A stretch of 64,000 nucleotides of DNA, from NCBI GenBank assembly GCA_036500965.1, contig DASYBC010000097.1, positions 3,997-67,996 of the forward strand, written 5' to 3'. Below are positions 18,341-26,856 of the stretch, piece after piece. The position numbers and the translations under genes were made by a program. Under the pieces are notes generated by a model. It was not told the DNA's origin and did not search any database. It saw only the letters and a program-made list of their open reading frames with translations. How positions within the stretch are numbered: position 1 is the first letter of the stretch; each line of letters starts with the position of its first letter. Source of the DNA: AP-15 sp036500965 (lineage in GTDB: Bacteria > Pseudomonadota > Alphaproteobacteria > ATCC43930 > CGMCC-115725).

Positions 18341-18975
18341 GTCACACCTCAACGGCCCAATGCGCCACTCAACCATTCCACGCGGTCCCGATCAGACAAC
18401 GCCGCGCGGTCAAAACCATTCGCCGAAATCCGCATCCGTTGCGACCCGCGGGCTCGGCACCCCGCGCCATGCGCTTGCGGCGGCCACCGCTCTGCGACCG
18501 CGGCGCCAACCATGATCGCCTGCCGCCATCAGATCGTTCCGCACCAGTGGCCAACGCAATCAGTATGCCAAGGCTTTGTGGCGAGAGTGCGGACCCTGGG
18601 CGTCATCACACGCCGGCTGACAGCAGCCCGCTTGCCCGGCCTCGGCTGATGCGCCATCCTACTGGATCCCAACAACATCTTGTGGCCACCTTTGCAATCC
18701 CTATCAGCATATATTGGATATAGGGAAATCCCAATAAAAATGTAGGTTAAGAACGGCGATTGTCATCGACCCGCGAGAGCAGCCGTGTCCGGGGCGCGGC
18801 CCTGCCTGCCCGCGACCGCGGCGTTCTGCCGCATCCCGGCAAATCGCCTTCGTTCCGGCAACCGCCACGTTGGCTCCGAGGCGCGCCAGCGTAGGTGGCG
18901 GACTCTCGCAATTGGGATTGTGCCTGCTGCGGCGGCCGAGCTGAGCGATCCGCGCTGCAGCCGAGCCAGAAATCC
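18341..18975. other. Intergenic region upstream of prkA (635 bases)
   Basis: No convincing gene lies here. The stretch from about 18690 to 18760 is clearly richer in A and T than its surroundings and contains the inverted repeat CCCTAT/ATAGGG (18699-18704 with 18720-18725). The prkA operon is transcribed away from this region, so its promoter and stress-responsive control sites should lie here. The scoB 3' end borders the other side, so nothing else needs this space. Confidence 0.5.
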
Positions 18976-19617
18976 TCAGCCGAGGCCGGAGCGCACCGTG
19001 AAGGAGGCTTCGGTCTTGGCGTGAAGTTCGTCGAGCCCGACCCCCGGCGCCAGCTCGACCAGGGTCATGCCGGTGCGGTCGATCGTGAACACGCCGAGAT
19101 CGGTGACGACAGTGTCGACGACCCCGGCCCCGGTCAGCGGCAAAGTGCAGCGGTGCAGCAATTTCGGCTCGCCCCGCGCGGTGTGCTCCATCAGCACGAT
19201 GACCCGTTTGACCCCGGCGACGAGGTCCATCGCGCCACCCATGCCCTTGACCATGCGGCCGGGGATCATCCAGTTGGCGAGGTCGCCGTTTTCGGCCACC
19301 TGCATCGCCCCCAGGATCGACAGGTCGATGTGCCCGCCGCGGATCATGCCAAAGGATTGAGCGCTGTCGAAATAGCTGGTAGTCGGCAGTTCGGTGATTG
19401 TCTGCTTGCCGGCGTTGATCAGGTCGGCGTCCTCCTCGCCCTCGAACGGAAACGGCCCCATGCCGAGCATTCCGTTCTCGCTCTGCAGTTGGACCGTGAT
19501 CCCCGGCGGGATGAAGTTCGACACCAGGGTCGGGATGCCGATGCCGAGATTGACGTAGAACCCGTCTTCAAGCTCGGCCGCGGCCCGGCGGGCCATATCG
19601 TCGCGTGACCAGGGCAT
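18976..19617 (-). CDS. scoB: CoA transferase subunit B (3-oxoacid/acetoacetate type)
   Basis: The beta subunit of a family I CoA transferase, which moves CoA between succinyl-CoA (or acetyl-CoA) and 3-oxoacids. The 213-residue protein has the catalytic glutamate in the family motif QSENGMLGMG (E47), followed by GEEDADLINAGKQTITELP, a signature of the ScoB/AtoA branch. Ribosome-binding site GAGGAG lies about 8 bases before the ATG at 19617. It is downstream of scoA, separated by 53 bases that include a 35-bp duplication. Confidence 0.92.
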   Translation of the reverse strand: MPWSRDDMARRAAAELEDGFYVNLGIGIPTLVSNFIPPGITVQLQSENGMLGMGPFPFEGEEDADLINAGKQTITELPTTSYFDSAQSFGMIRGGHIDLSILGAMQVAENGDLANWMIPGRMVKGMGGAMDLVAGVKRVIVLMEHTARGEPKLLHRCTLPLTGAGVVDTVVTDLGVFTIDRTGMTLVELAPGVGLDELHAKTEASFTVRSGLG

Positions 19618-19630
19618 GTTTTGCGCTCCT

Positions 19631-19700
19631 CTTCTTCACGCGCCGCGCCGGCGCACGGTGCGCTGCTTCTTCACGCGCCGCGCCGGCGCACGGTGCGCTG
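19631..19700. repeat. Perfect 35-bp tandem duplication at the scoA/scoB junction
   Basis: Two identical 35-base copies, 19631-19665 and 19666-19700, lie head to tail. The right-hand copy encodes the last residues and the stop codon of scoA. The left-hand copy repeats the same coding tail and stop in the gap before scoB. The duplication therefore lengthened the intergenic gap by 35 bases without changing either protein. Confidence 0.95.
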
Positions 19701-20375
19701 CTCGATGCGCTTTTCGAACGCTTGGGGGCGCACGATCCGCTGGACAAAGATGCCCGGCGTGTGGATGTGGTCGGGGTCGATCTCCCCCGGCTCGACCAGC
19801 CGCTCGACCTCGGCAACGGTGACCTGCCCCGCTGTCGCCATGATCGGGTTAAAGTTGCGCGCAGTCTTGCGATAGACGAGGTTGCCTTCCCGGTCGCCTT
19901 TCCAGGCATGGACGATGGCCAAATCGGCGACGAGCCCGCGCTCCATGACATAGCTCTCGCCGTCGAACTCGCGGGTCTCCTTGCCTTCGGCGATCAAGGT
20001 GCCGACCCCGGTCTTGGTAAAGAACGCCGGGACGCCGGCGCCGCCGGCGCGGATGCGCTCGGCCAAGGTCCCCTGCGGGTTGAACTCGAGCTCAAGCTCC
20101 CCCTTCAGATAGAGATCGGCGAACAGCTTGTTCTCGCCGACATAGGACGAAATCATCTTGCGGATCTGCTGGCTTTCCAGCAGCAGTCCGAGCCCCGCGC
20201 CGTCGATCCCGGCATTGTTCGAAATCACGGTCAGCCCGCTGACCCTTGAATCGCGGATCGCGGCGATCAGCTTCTCCGGGATGCCGCACAACCCGAACCC
20301 GCCGGCCATGATCGTCATGCCGTCGCGCAGCAGGCCGGCGAGCGCCGCCTTGGCATCGGGGTAGACCTTGATCAT
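19671..20375 (-). CDS. scoA: CoA transferase subunit A (3-oxoacid/acetoacetate type)
   Basis: Alpha subunit of the ScoAB CoA transferase; 234 residues. The Gly-rich CoA-binding loop GGFGLCGIPEKL and the block VISNNAGIDGAGLG are typical. The acyl substrate cannot be fixed, but acetoacetate with succinyl-CoA is the usual pairing for this branch. The ATG at 20375 begins MIKVYPDAKAAL, the normal family start. The C-terminal RTVRRRGA is encoded by one copy of a tandem duplication. The phosphotransferase gene is divergent, 107 bases away. Confidence 0.92.
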   Translation of the reverse strand: MIKVYPDAKAALAGLLRDGMTIMAGGFGLCGIPEKLIAAIRDSRVSGLTVISNNAGIDGAGLGLLLESQQIRKMISSYVGENKLFADLYLKGELELEFNPQGTLAERIRAGGAGVPAFFTKTGVGTLIAEGKETREFDGESYVMERGLVADLAIVHAWKGDREGNLVYRKTARNFNPIMATAGQVTVAEVERLVEPGEIDPDHIHTPGIFVQRIVRPQAFEKRIEQRTVRRRGA

Positions 20376-20482
20376 CGGCGGCTCCTGCGCCAGCTGAACC
20401 GTTCGTCCGTGGGTCGCTGTCCGGTGCGGACTGGGGTATTCTACAACGCGGCAAGCATTTGTCACCGCCGTCGGATGGCCGA

Positions 20483-21535
20483 ATGTCGGGCGTGTTTAGG
20501 CCGGCTGGGAGCGCGGTTGCGCAGGATTGGAGCGCGCTGCGGCGCTGGCTCGGCGCCCGCGGCGGGGTGCTCGGCGCGACGGCGCCGCGGCAATTTGGCG
20601 GTGGCCTCGGCAATCTCAACTATCTGGTCGAGGTCGATGGCCGCCCGGCGGTGTTGCGCCGGCCCCCCGCCGGGCCGTTGCCGCGCGGCGCCAATGATGT
20701 GGCGCGCGAACACCAGGTGCTGTCGGCGCTATGGCGGGCTTATCCGCTGGCGCCGCGGGCGCTATGGTTCTGCCGCGACCCAGGCGTGCTCGGCGCGCCC
20801 TTCCAGATCATCGAGCATCGCGCCGGCATCGTGATCCGCGACAGCTTGCCGGCGGGGCTGATCAATCCGCCCGATATCGGCGCGGTCTTGAGCCGGCATC
20901 TGGTCGAAAGCCTCGCGGCGTTGCACGCCGTCGATCCGCAAGCAATTGGGCTCGACACGCTTGGTCGCCCGACCGGGTTTCTCGGCCGCACGGTCGAGGG
21001 CTGGGCGACCCGCGGGGCGGCGGTCATCGACCCGGCAAATCCGCGCGCCTTCGCCGAAACCGTCGCCTGGCTGCGCCGGCGGGTTCCGGCTGGTGCAGCG
21101 CCGTGCCTCATTCACTCCGATTTCAAGCTCGACAACATGATCTTCGACCCGGCGACGTTCGCCCCGGTCGCGGTCATCGACTGGGACATGGCGACCCGCG
21201 GCGACCCGCTGTCGGACCTCGCCGTGCTGCTGAGCTACTGGGCCGAGCCCGGCGATCCGGCCTGCATCGAGCGCCTGCGCCAGATGCCGACACAAGAGCC
21301 GGGCTTCTGGCGCCGGGATCAGGCCATCGGCGCTTATCGCCGCTTGAGCGGCCGAGCGGTGGACGATTTCGCCTTCTACCGGGTGCTGGCGCTGTTCCGC
21401 TTGGCGATCGTCTTTCTGCAGCTGTTCGACCGCTGGCGCCGCGATCCAGGCGGGAATTCCCAGGGCGCGCATTTTGGCGCGCTTGGGCGCGGGCTGCTCG
21501 ATTATGCACTCGAGATCGCGCACCGGCTGCACTGA
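20483..21535 (+). CDS. APH-like phosphotransferase family protein
   Basis: A 350-residue protein of the aminoglycoside phosphotransferase/choline kinase fold. The N-lobe has the Gly-rich turn FGGGLGNLNY. The Brenner motif is HSDFKLDNMIFD and the metal-binding motif is VIDWDMATRGDPLSDLA. Chromosomal members of this branch are often linked to acyl-CoA dehydrogenases or small-molecule metabolism rather than drug resistance, so resistance should not be assumed. The ATG at 20483 is preferred; the frame could extend to a TTG at 20459. It is transcribed divergently from scoAB. Confidence 0.82.
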   Translation: MSGVFRPAGSAVAQDWSALRRWLGARGGVLGATAPRQFGGGLGNLNYLVEVDGRPAVLRRPPAGPLPRGANDVAREHQVLSALWRAYPLAPRALWFCRDPGVLGAPFQIIEHRAGIVIRDSLPAGLINPPDIGAVLSRHLVESLAALHAVDPQAIGLDTLGRPTGFLGRTVEGWATRGAAVIDPANPRAFAETVAWLRRRVPAGAAPCLIHSDFKLDNMIFDPATFAPVAVIDWDMATRGDPLSDLAVLLSYWAEPGDPACIERLRQMPTQEPGFWRRDQAIGAYRRLSGRAVDDFAFYRVLALFRLAIVFLQLFDRWRRDPGGNSQGAHFGALGRGLLDYALEIAHRLH

Positions 21536-21777
21536 GCACGCTCGTCGCCCCGGCAGCCAGATTCGCAGGGCTGTTTCGGCAGAGGCGGCGCTGCGTCTAG
21601 CGCCATGTAAACGACTGCTCCCCGAGCGGTGAACATTTGAGACAGGCTCGTAGGATTTGGGCGGCGTCTGCCGGTACTTTATCGCCAACCTGGTTACGAT
21701 TGCGAAAACGTTGATTTTCCTGCGGAATTTAGCTGGTCCCCAAACGGTTCGTAAGTTTAAGAACGCCGGTGGGGAGG

Positions 21778-22527
21778 ATGAACCAGCCGATGTTCGTGCC
21801 ATGCGAACGATGTCCACTGCGACGCAAACCGCTGTTCCGGCCCTTCGCCGAGGCCGAGCTCGCCTTTATTACCGAGATGAAGACTGACCACATCGTGGTG
21901 GCGCCGCGTTCGGACATCATCCAGGAGGACGAGGTCGGCGGCCCGGTCTACACGCTGTTCGAAGGCTGGGCGATCCGTTATCACCGACTGCCCAAGGGCA
22001 CCCGACAGATCCTCGACATCGTCCTCCCCGGCGACACGATCGGCCTCTCGTCGGCGCTCCTCGGCACGATCAGGCATTCGGTGCAGGCCGTCACCCCGAC
22101 GACATTGTGCGTGCTCTCGGGCCGCGAAGTGCGCGAGCTGTTCGAACGCCACCCGGGACTGGCGTTGAACATTCTGGCAACCCGGGTCGAGGAAGAGCAG
22201 CGCGGCGACGTGCGGGTGTCGTTGCTCGGCCGCAGCAACGCCGAGCAGCGGATTGGCTATCTGATGCTCGAAACCTTTGACCGGCTGCAGCAACGCGGCA
22301 TGGTCAACGGTGGCTCGACCTGCCCGTTCCCGCTGCAGCGGCGCGACATCGCCGACGCTGTTGGCCTCTCGCGCGTTCATGTCGCACGCACGCTCGATCG
22401 GCTGCGCGAGGCGCGGCTGGCCGAGATCCAGCACGGCGTCCTGGTGCTGTTCGACCGGGCGCGGCTCGCCGAGCTCGCCGGCTACGTCCCGCTGCGGGTC
22501 GCAAATGGCAGACGGGTCCTGCTGTAA
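21778..22527 (+). CDS. Crp/Fnr family transcriptional regulator
   Basis: A 249-residue regulator with an N-terminal cyclic-nucleotide-binding-like barrel (VYTLFEGWAIRYHRLPKGTRQILDIVLPGD in outline) and a C-terminal winged helix whose recognition helix reads DIADAVGLSRVHVARTLDRL. The N-terminus has PCERCPL, two cysteines only, so it lacks the full four-cysteine set of oxygen-sensing FNR. The start is uncertain: GGGGAGG at 21771-21777 abuts the ATG at 21778, and the ATG at 21790 is spaced better from it. The 242 bases upstream hold its promoter. Confidence 0.85.
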   Translation: MNQPMFVPCERCPLRRKPLFRPFAEAELAFITEMKTDHIVVAPRSDIIQEDEVGGPVYTLFEGWAIRYHRLPKGTRQILDIVLPGDTIGLSSALLGTIRHSVQAVTPTTLCVLSGREVRELFERHPGLALNILATRVEEEQRGDVRVSLLGRSNAEQRIGYLMLETFDRLQQRGMVNGGSTCPFPLQRRDIADAVGLSRVHVARTLDRLREARLAEIQHGVLVLFDRARLAELAGYVPLRVANGRRVLL

Positions 22528-22570
22528 CGCGCCGAGCCAACCTTTGGCCGCCGCGGCCTGGCAACCGGGG

Positions 22571-22924
22571 TCAGCCCTGCGGCGCGCCCAGCGTCCGTGC
22601 GATCAGCGCGCCCAGCTCGCCGAGCCGGAACGGCTTGGTAAGGAACGGCACCGCCGGCTGCGCGATCGTTTCGCGGTAGCGCAGATCGCCCGAGGTCAGA
22701 ATCGCTGGGATCCCGAGTGTCGTGGCGTGCTCGGCGAGCGAGCCGCCCTGCTCCCCGCTCATCACGCAGTCGATGATCAAGAGCTCAACCAGTTCGCGCG
22801 CAAGCAGCTCTCGGGCCTGCTGCGCCGAGCCGGCCGAGAGCACCAAATGGCCGCCGTCGCGTAGAAACTCGCAGACGACCTCGCGCACTTCGACATCGTC
22901 TTCCACCACCAGAATGCGAGGCAC
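22571..22924 (-). CDS. Single-domain response regulator
   Basis: A 117-residue CheY-like receiver. The acidic pair is in VVEDD, the phospho-acceptor is D52 (IIDCVM), the Thr is T77 (ILTSGD) and the Lys is K97 (LTKPF). The GTG at 22924 is chosen because GGAG lies 7 bases upstream and the first residues then match the family; the frame continues upstream without similarity. No kinase gene is adjacent. It is convergent with the Crp/Fnr gene. Confidence 0.8.
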   Translation of the reverse strand: MPRILVVEDDVEVREVVCEFLRDGGHLVLSAGSAQQARELLARELVELLIIDCVMSGEQGGSLAEHATTLGIPAILTSGDLRYRETIAQPAVPFLTKPFRLGELGALIARTLGAPQG

Positions 22925-23189
22925 GACCAAGCTCCAATATGCGGAAGCAGGATACATAGGATACACGTCTGCTATTCCCATTCAAGCGGGCAGAGGTGGC
23001 CGTCGGGCGAGCTCAATCGGTCGCTGCTAAAGCCGGCTTTTGGCCTCGTTTGCGTTGCGCGCTCGCCTCGTTTGCGTTGCGGCGCTCAAGGAACGCCGCT
23101 GATTGGCGAGGCGCTGCGGGCCGCCGTCGCGGGTCGGCCACTTGCAAGAAAATTCTTGCATCGGCGCCGCCCGCATCCGACATTGCCGC
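22925..23189. other. Intergenic leader region of the thi operon
   Basis: This stretch lies between the divergent receiver gene and the TPP riboswitch. It should contain the promoters of both units but no gene is supported. It holds a near-perfect tandem pair of about 22 bases at 23043-23086. Confidence 0.5.
23043..23086. repeat. Direct repeat pair, 22-base period, 17 bases identical
   Basis: The 17-mer GCCTCGTTTGCGTTGCG occurs at 23043-23059 and again at 23065-23081, in two 22-base units that diverge at their ends. It lies upstream of the riboswitch in the presumed promoter or 5' leader of the thi operon. It may be a slipped duplication or a regulator site pair. Confidence 0.8.
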
Positions 23190-23289
23190 CTGGCTGGGGT
23201 GCCGTGCAGCCGCGAACCGAGAGTTCGTTGCCGGACGGCTGAGAACAAACCCAATGAACCTGGCCGGGTTCGCCCGGCGAAGGGAGTCC
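23190..23289 (+). promoter_or_regulatory. TPP (thi-box) riboswitch
   Basis: All conserved thi-box elements appear in order. GGGGTGCC is at 23196-23203, GGCTGAGA at 23237-23244, an ACCCAATGAACCTG segment at 23249-23262, a GCCGGG/CCCGGC hairpin at 23263-23278 and the closing GAAGGGA at 23279-23285. Short flanks (GGCT with AGTC) can close P1. It precedes thiO-thiS-thiG and should repress them when thiamine pyrophosphate is abundant. The AGGGAG at its 3' edge doubles as the likely ribosome-binding site, so control by sequestering translation initiation is plausible. Confidence 0.95.
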
Positions 23290-24492
23290 GTTATCGCCGC
23301 GTCCCACACCGCGTCGTCGCAGCGCCCGAAAACCGTCGTCATCGGCGCCGGGGTGATTGGGCTGGGGATCGCCTGGCGCCTGGCCCAGGCGGGCTGCCCG
23401 GTCGCCGTCTACGATCGCGGCGAGGCCGGCCATGGCGCCAGCTGGGCGGCGGCCGGAATGCTTGCCGCGGCGGTCGAGGCCGAGCCTGGCGAGGAGCCGC
23501 TGCTGGCGCTGACCCTCAAAAGCCAGCGCCTGTGGCCGGATTTCGCGCGCGAGCTCGAGGCTGCTTCCGGGATTGCGATCGGCTATCGGGACGAGGGCAC
23601 CATCGTCGTTGCCCTCAACCGCGACGACGCTGAGCAGCTGCGCTTTACCTACCGCTTCCAAACCGGCCTCGGGCTCGACCTCGAATGGCTGTCGGGCGCC
23701 GAGGCGCGCCGCCGCGAGCCGCATTTGCGCCCCGGCATTCCCGGCGCGGTGCTGAGCGCGCGCGACCATCAGGTCGATAACCGTCTCGTCGCCGGCGCCC
23801 TCGCGGTCGCGGCGCAGCGCGCCGGCGCGGTGCTGCACGAAGAGTGCCGGGTCCGGGAGGTTGAAATTTCCGGCGGGCGGGCCGGCGCGGTGGTGACCGA
23901 CCGGGGCCGCGAGGCCGCCGACCTGGTGGTGCTCGCCGCTGGCGCCTGGTCGCGCGAGATCGGCGGCGTTCCGCCCGCCTACCTGCCGCCGGTGCGCCCG
24001 ATCAAGGGGCAGATGCTGGCCTTGTGCATGGATCCGGCGGCGCCGCTGCTGCAACATGTGATTTGGCTGCCGCGCGGCTATCTGGTGCCGCGGCTGGACG
24101 GGCGTCTGATCGTCGGCGGCACCGTCGAGGAGCACGGGTTCGACGACACGGTAACCGCCGGTGGGCTGCTGGCCTTGATTGAGGGTGCCTGGCGCGCGGT
24201 GCCGGCGATCGAGGAATTGCCGATCGCCGAGACCTGGGTCGGTTTTCGCCCCGGCTCGCGCGATGATGCGCCAATGCTCGGACCGAGCGGCATCGACGGG
24301 CTGGTCGTCGCCACGGGCCATCATCGCAACGGCATCCTTCTAACCCCGGTGACGGCGCAAGCGATCAGCGCCTATGTGCTGAGCGGGCGGCTGCCCGATT
24401 GCCTGCTTCCGTTCAGCCCTGAGCGCTTCGTCGCCGCGGCGCTGCCGGCCGAGGATAGGGCGCGCCCGTCTGTTGCCTCGGCTGCCCAATGA
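23254..24492 (+). CDS. thiO: Glycine oxidase ThiO
   Basis: FAD-dependent oxidase that makes dehydroglycine (iminoacetate) for the thiazole half of thiamine. The dinucleotide motif VVIGAGVIGLGIAWRLAQAG is followed by GASWAAAGMLAAAVEAEP and the C-terminal GHHRNGILLTPVTA flavin-binding signature. The start is a puzzle. The only in-frame ATG is at 23254, inside the riboswitch aptamer. After the aptamer there is no ATG, GTG or TTG before the FAD motif, but an ATC at 23293 sits 6 bases after AGGGAG. The product is 412 residues from the ATG or 399 from the ATC. Confidence 0.9.
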   Translation: MNLAGFARRRESVIAASHTASSQRPKTVVIGAGVIGLGIAWRLAQAGCPVAVYDRGEAGHGASWAAAGMLAAAVEAEPGEEPLLALTLKSQRLWPDFARELEAASGIAIGYRDEGTIVVALNRDDAEQLRFTYRFQTGLGLDLEWLSGAEARRREPHLRPGIPGAVLSARDHQVDNRLVAGALAVAAQRAGAVLHEECRVREVEISGGRAGAVVTDRGREAADLVVLAAGAWSREIGGVPPAYLPPVRPIKGQMLALCMDPAAPLLQHVIWLPRGYLVPRLDGRLIVGGTVEEHGFDDTVTAGGLLALIEGAWRAVPAIEELPIAETWVGFRPGSRDDAPMLGPSGIDGLVVATGHHRNGILLTPVTAQAISAYVLSGRLPDCLLPFSPERFVAAALPAEDRARPSVASAAQ

Positions 24493-24695
24493 CCCGGCTC
24501 AAGATCAACGGCGTCGAGGAAGAGGTCGCGGTCGAGACCCTGGCCGAGCTGCTGGTCGCCCGCGGTGTCGATCCGAAGGCGCGGTTTCTCGCCGTCGCCA
24601 TCAATGGGGCGGTGGTGCGCCGGGCGGAATGGCCAGCGAAACCGCTATCGCCGGGCGACGATGTCGAGATTGTCCGCCCGTTGCAGGGCGGCTGA
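24489..24695 (+). CDS. thiS: Sulfur carrier protein ThiS
   Basis: A 68-residue ubiquitin-like sulfur carrier ending in the required Gly-Gly (VRPLQGG). ThiF adenylates it and it then donates sulfur as a thiocarboxylate to ThiG. The start overlaps the thiO stop as ATGA, so translation is coupled. FLAVAINGAVVRRAEW is the usual core. Confidence 0.95.
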   Translation: MTRLKINGVEEEVAVETLAELLVARGVDPKARFLAVAINGAVVRRAEWPAKPLSPGDDVEIVRPLQGG

Positions 24696-24723
24696 TGCAA
24701 CCGTTGCGAAGGAACACCCCTCG

Positions 24724-25494
24724 ATGACCGATCCGCTGATGATCGCCGGCGCCGCGCTCACCTCGCGCCTGTTCGTCGGCACCGCCGGCTACCCCAATCA
24801 GCAGGTGCTGCTCGACTGCCTCGAAGCGAGCGGCGCCGAGATCGTCACGGTGTCGATCCGGCGCATCAGTCTCGAGGGCTACGCGGAGAGCCTCGTCGAT
24901 CTGCTCGGCGACCGCTGCCGGCTGTTGCCCAACACCGCCGGCTGCGTGACCGCGCGCGACGCGATCCTGACCGCCGAGCTGGCCCGCGAAGCGCTCGAGA
25001 CCGACTGGCTCAAGCTCGAGCTGATCGGCGACCGCGAGACGCTCTACCCCGATGTCGAGCAGCTGGTCCATGCCGCCGACGAGCTGGTGCGCAAAGGGTT
25101 CACTGTGCTGCCCTACTGCAACGAGGACCCGGTGGCCTGCCAGAAGCTCGCCGATGTCGGCTGCGCCGCGGTCATGCCGTTGGGCTCGCTGATCGGTTCG
25201 GGGATGGGCATCGCGAATCCGGCCGCGATCGAGCTGATTTGCCGACGCAGCCCGGTGCCGGTGGTGCTCGACGCCGGGGTCGGCACCGCCTCCGATGCGG
25301 CGCTGGCGATGGAATTGGGCTGCGACGCCGTGCTGGTCAACACGGCGATCGCCAAGTCGCACGACCCGCGGCGAATGGCGGCGGCGATGCGCGCCGGGGT
25401 CGAGGGCGGGCGGCTCGCTCACCTCGCCGGGCGCATCCCAAAGCGCAGCTTTGCCGAGCCGTCGAGCCCGCAGCTCGGTCTCGTCGGCACCTGA
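24724..25494 (+). CDS. thiG: Thiazole synthase ThiG
   Basis: A 256-residue TIM-barrel enzyme that combines 1-deoxy-D-xylulose 5-phosphate, dehydroglycine and the ThiS thiocarboxylate into thiazole phosphate. The Schiff-base lysine is K97 in WLKLELIGD. NTAGCVTARDA, the phosphate-binding GSLIGSGMGI and LDAGVGTASDAALAMELG are conserved. The ATG at 24724 follows a GGAACACC stretch and gives normal length. thiE and thiC are not in this window. It is convergent with the broken gene that ends at 25532. Confidence 0.96.
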   Translation: MTDPLMIAGAALTSRLFVGTAGYPNQQVLLDCLEASGAEIVTVSIRRISLEGYAESLVDLLGDRCRLLPNTAGCVTARDAILTAELAREALETDWLKLELIGDRETLYPDVEQLVHAADELVRKGFTVLPYCNEDPVACQKLADVGCAAVMPLGSLIGSGMGIANPAAIELICRRSPVPVVLDAGVGTASDAALAMELGCDAVLVNTAIAKSHDPRRMAAAMRAGVEGGRLAHLAGRIPKRSFAEPSSPQLGLVGT

Positions 25495-25531
25495 CCAACG
25501 CCCGCGTTTGCCGGCGCGGTCTTCTCGCCGG

Positions 25532-26114
25532 TCAGCGGATCGGCGGCGGCGTCACCCCAGGCGGCAAAGCTTGCCGGCCGGTGACCTTGGGCGCGCCGGC
25601 AGGCGCCGCCGGCAACGGCGGCTGGCCGGTGGTTTCCGGACCCGGCGCTGTCGGAGCGGCCGCCCGGTCGAGATCGGACAGCAGTTGATCGCTGACTCGG
25701 GGGTCGATCGGCAAGTGCTGCGCCGCCTGAAAGCGGATGATCGCATCGCGGGTCTGCGGCCCGATCGCGCCATCGGCCGGCGCCGACAAAAAGCCGAGCC
25801 GCTGCAGCGCCGTCTGCGCCGCGGCAACCGGATCGCTGCAGCGCCGTCTGCGCCGCGGCAACCGGATCGCCCGCCGAGCCGCTGGCGATCGACTGGCCGG
25901 TGGCGCGCCGATAGGCGCGCATCGCCTGCTGCGTCTTTGCCGACATCACTCCGTCGACCGGACCCGGAGCATAACCAAGCCCGGCAAGCCGGGCCTGAAG
26001 CGCGGCGATCGGTCCGGACGTGCTGCTTTCAGGAGCGGGGCCGGCCGCCGCCGGCACCGTGCACCCCAGCACCGCCGCGAGGCCGACGGCGATGAATTTC
26101 GCACCGGCTCTCAA
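25532..26114 (-). pseudogene. Peptidoglycan-binding domain lipoprotein, frameshifted by a 34-bp tandem duplication
   Basis: The gene opens with a TTG one base after the DUF1499 stop and encodes a lipoprotein-like signal (VGLAAVLGCTVPAAA). A first PG_binding_1 repeat follows (LQARLAGLGYAPGPVDGVMS). The second repeat (LQRLGFLSAPADGAIGPQTR) and a Pro-rich tail are present but in another frame. The frames separate at 25801-25868, where a 34-base unit is repeated exactly. Removing one copy leaves 549 bases, exactly 183 codons including the stop, and restores a continuous two-repeat protein. In the current sequence the product would be truncated or garbled. Confidence 0.88.
25801..25868. repeat. 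Perfect 34-bp tandem duplication causing a frameshift
   Basis: Identical 34-base units occupy 25801-25834 and 25835-25868, inside the peptidoglycan-binding lipoprotein gene. Because 34 is not a multiple of three, the reading frame changes across the repeat. Confidence 0.95.
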
Positions 26115-26115
26115 C

Positions 26116-26634
26116 CTACCCTCGCTTCATGACGTCCCCTTGCAATAACCGCAGCCAGCGCTCGACGCGCTCGCGGTTGACGCCGAAATCGCCGCGGCCA
26201 TAGCGCGACCGGCTGTAGAGGGCGATGCCGGAGCGGCCGGGGCCGAGCGCCACGAACTCGACCGTGACGATGTCGGGAAGGCGAAACACCGCCGAATGCT
26301 GGATATAGACCAGCCGGCGCCGTTCTGTTGGCGTTTCCACCGGCACGGTCCGCGGCTCGGCGGCGATCATCGTTGTCCAATCGTCGCGCAGGCGTTGCCA
26401 GGGCAACGCAAAGGCCGGGGCGATTAGACCCGGAGGCGCCGCGCAATAGCCGGGCGGACAGGCGAGAAAGCTCGGCCGCGGCAGCGGCGGGCGCAGCGCG
26501 GCGATCTCGACCCGCTCCCGCGGCAACAGGCGATCCTGGTCCGGTCGGCTCATCAGCATCCGCACCGCGGCGACCAGCGCTATCGCCGCCAGCCCGGCGC
26601 CAAGCAATCCGGTCACGACTGGGCGAGCCCGCAT
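26116..26634 (-). CDS. DUF1499 family protein, membrane-anchored
   Basis: A 172-residue protein with one N-terminal membrane segment (VVTGLLGAGLAAIALVAAV) followed by a DUF1499-like region. It contains SFLACPPGYCAAPPGLIAP, YIQHSAVFRLPDIVTVEF and the C-terminal YGRGDFGVNRERVERWL. Function of the family is unknown. The ATG at 26634 has GGAG/GAGAGGA just upstream; the frame extends further but has no better start. It reads directly into the peptidoglycan-binding gene, one base apart. Confidence 0.78.
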   Translation of the reverse strand: MRARPVVTGLLGAGLAAIALVAAVRMLMSRPDQDRLLPRERVEIAALRPPLPRPSFLACPPGYCAAPPGLIAPAFALPWQRLRDDWTTMIAAEPRTVPVETPTERRRLVYIQHSAVFRLPDIVTVEFVALGPGRSGIALYSRSRYGRGDFGVNRERVERWLRLLQGDVMKRG

Positions 26635-26856
26635 TCCTCTCCGCTCCAAACGCGCCTCGGTTCCGATTGGAGGCCGCGGCGCGACTATGCCATAACCCCG
26701 CTTGCAACGCAGAGGCGGGACAATATGCACGGGGCGGCAAATAGGCAGAACCGGGCGACGCCGAAATCTCATGAACAAGTGATCGACAATCAGGCGCCTG
26801 CCGTTGCCGGCCTCCGGGTCGGGGTCGCCCCCGCAATCGCGGCGCAGGCGCAGGAT

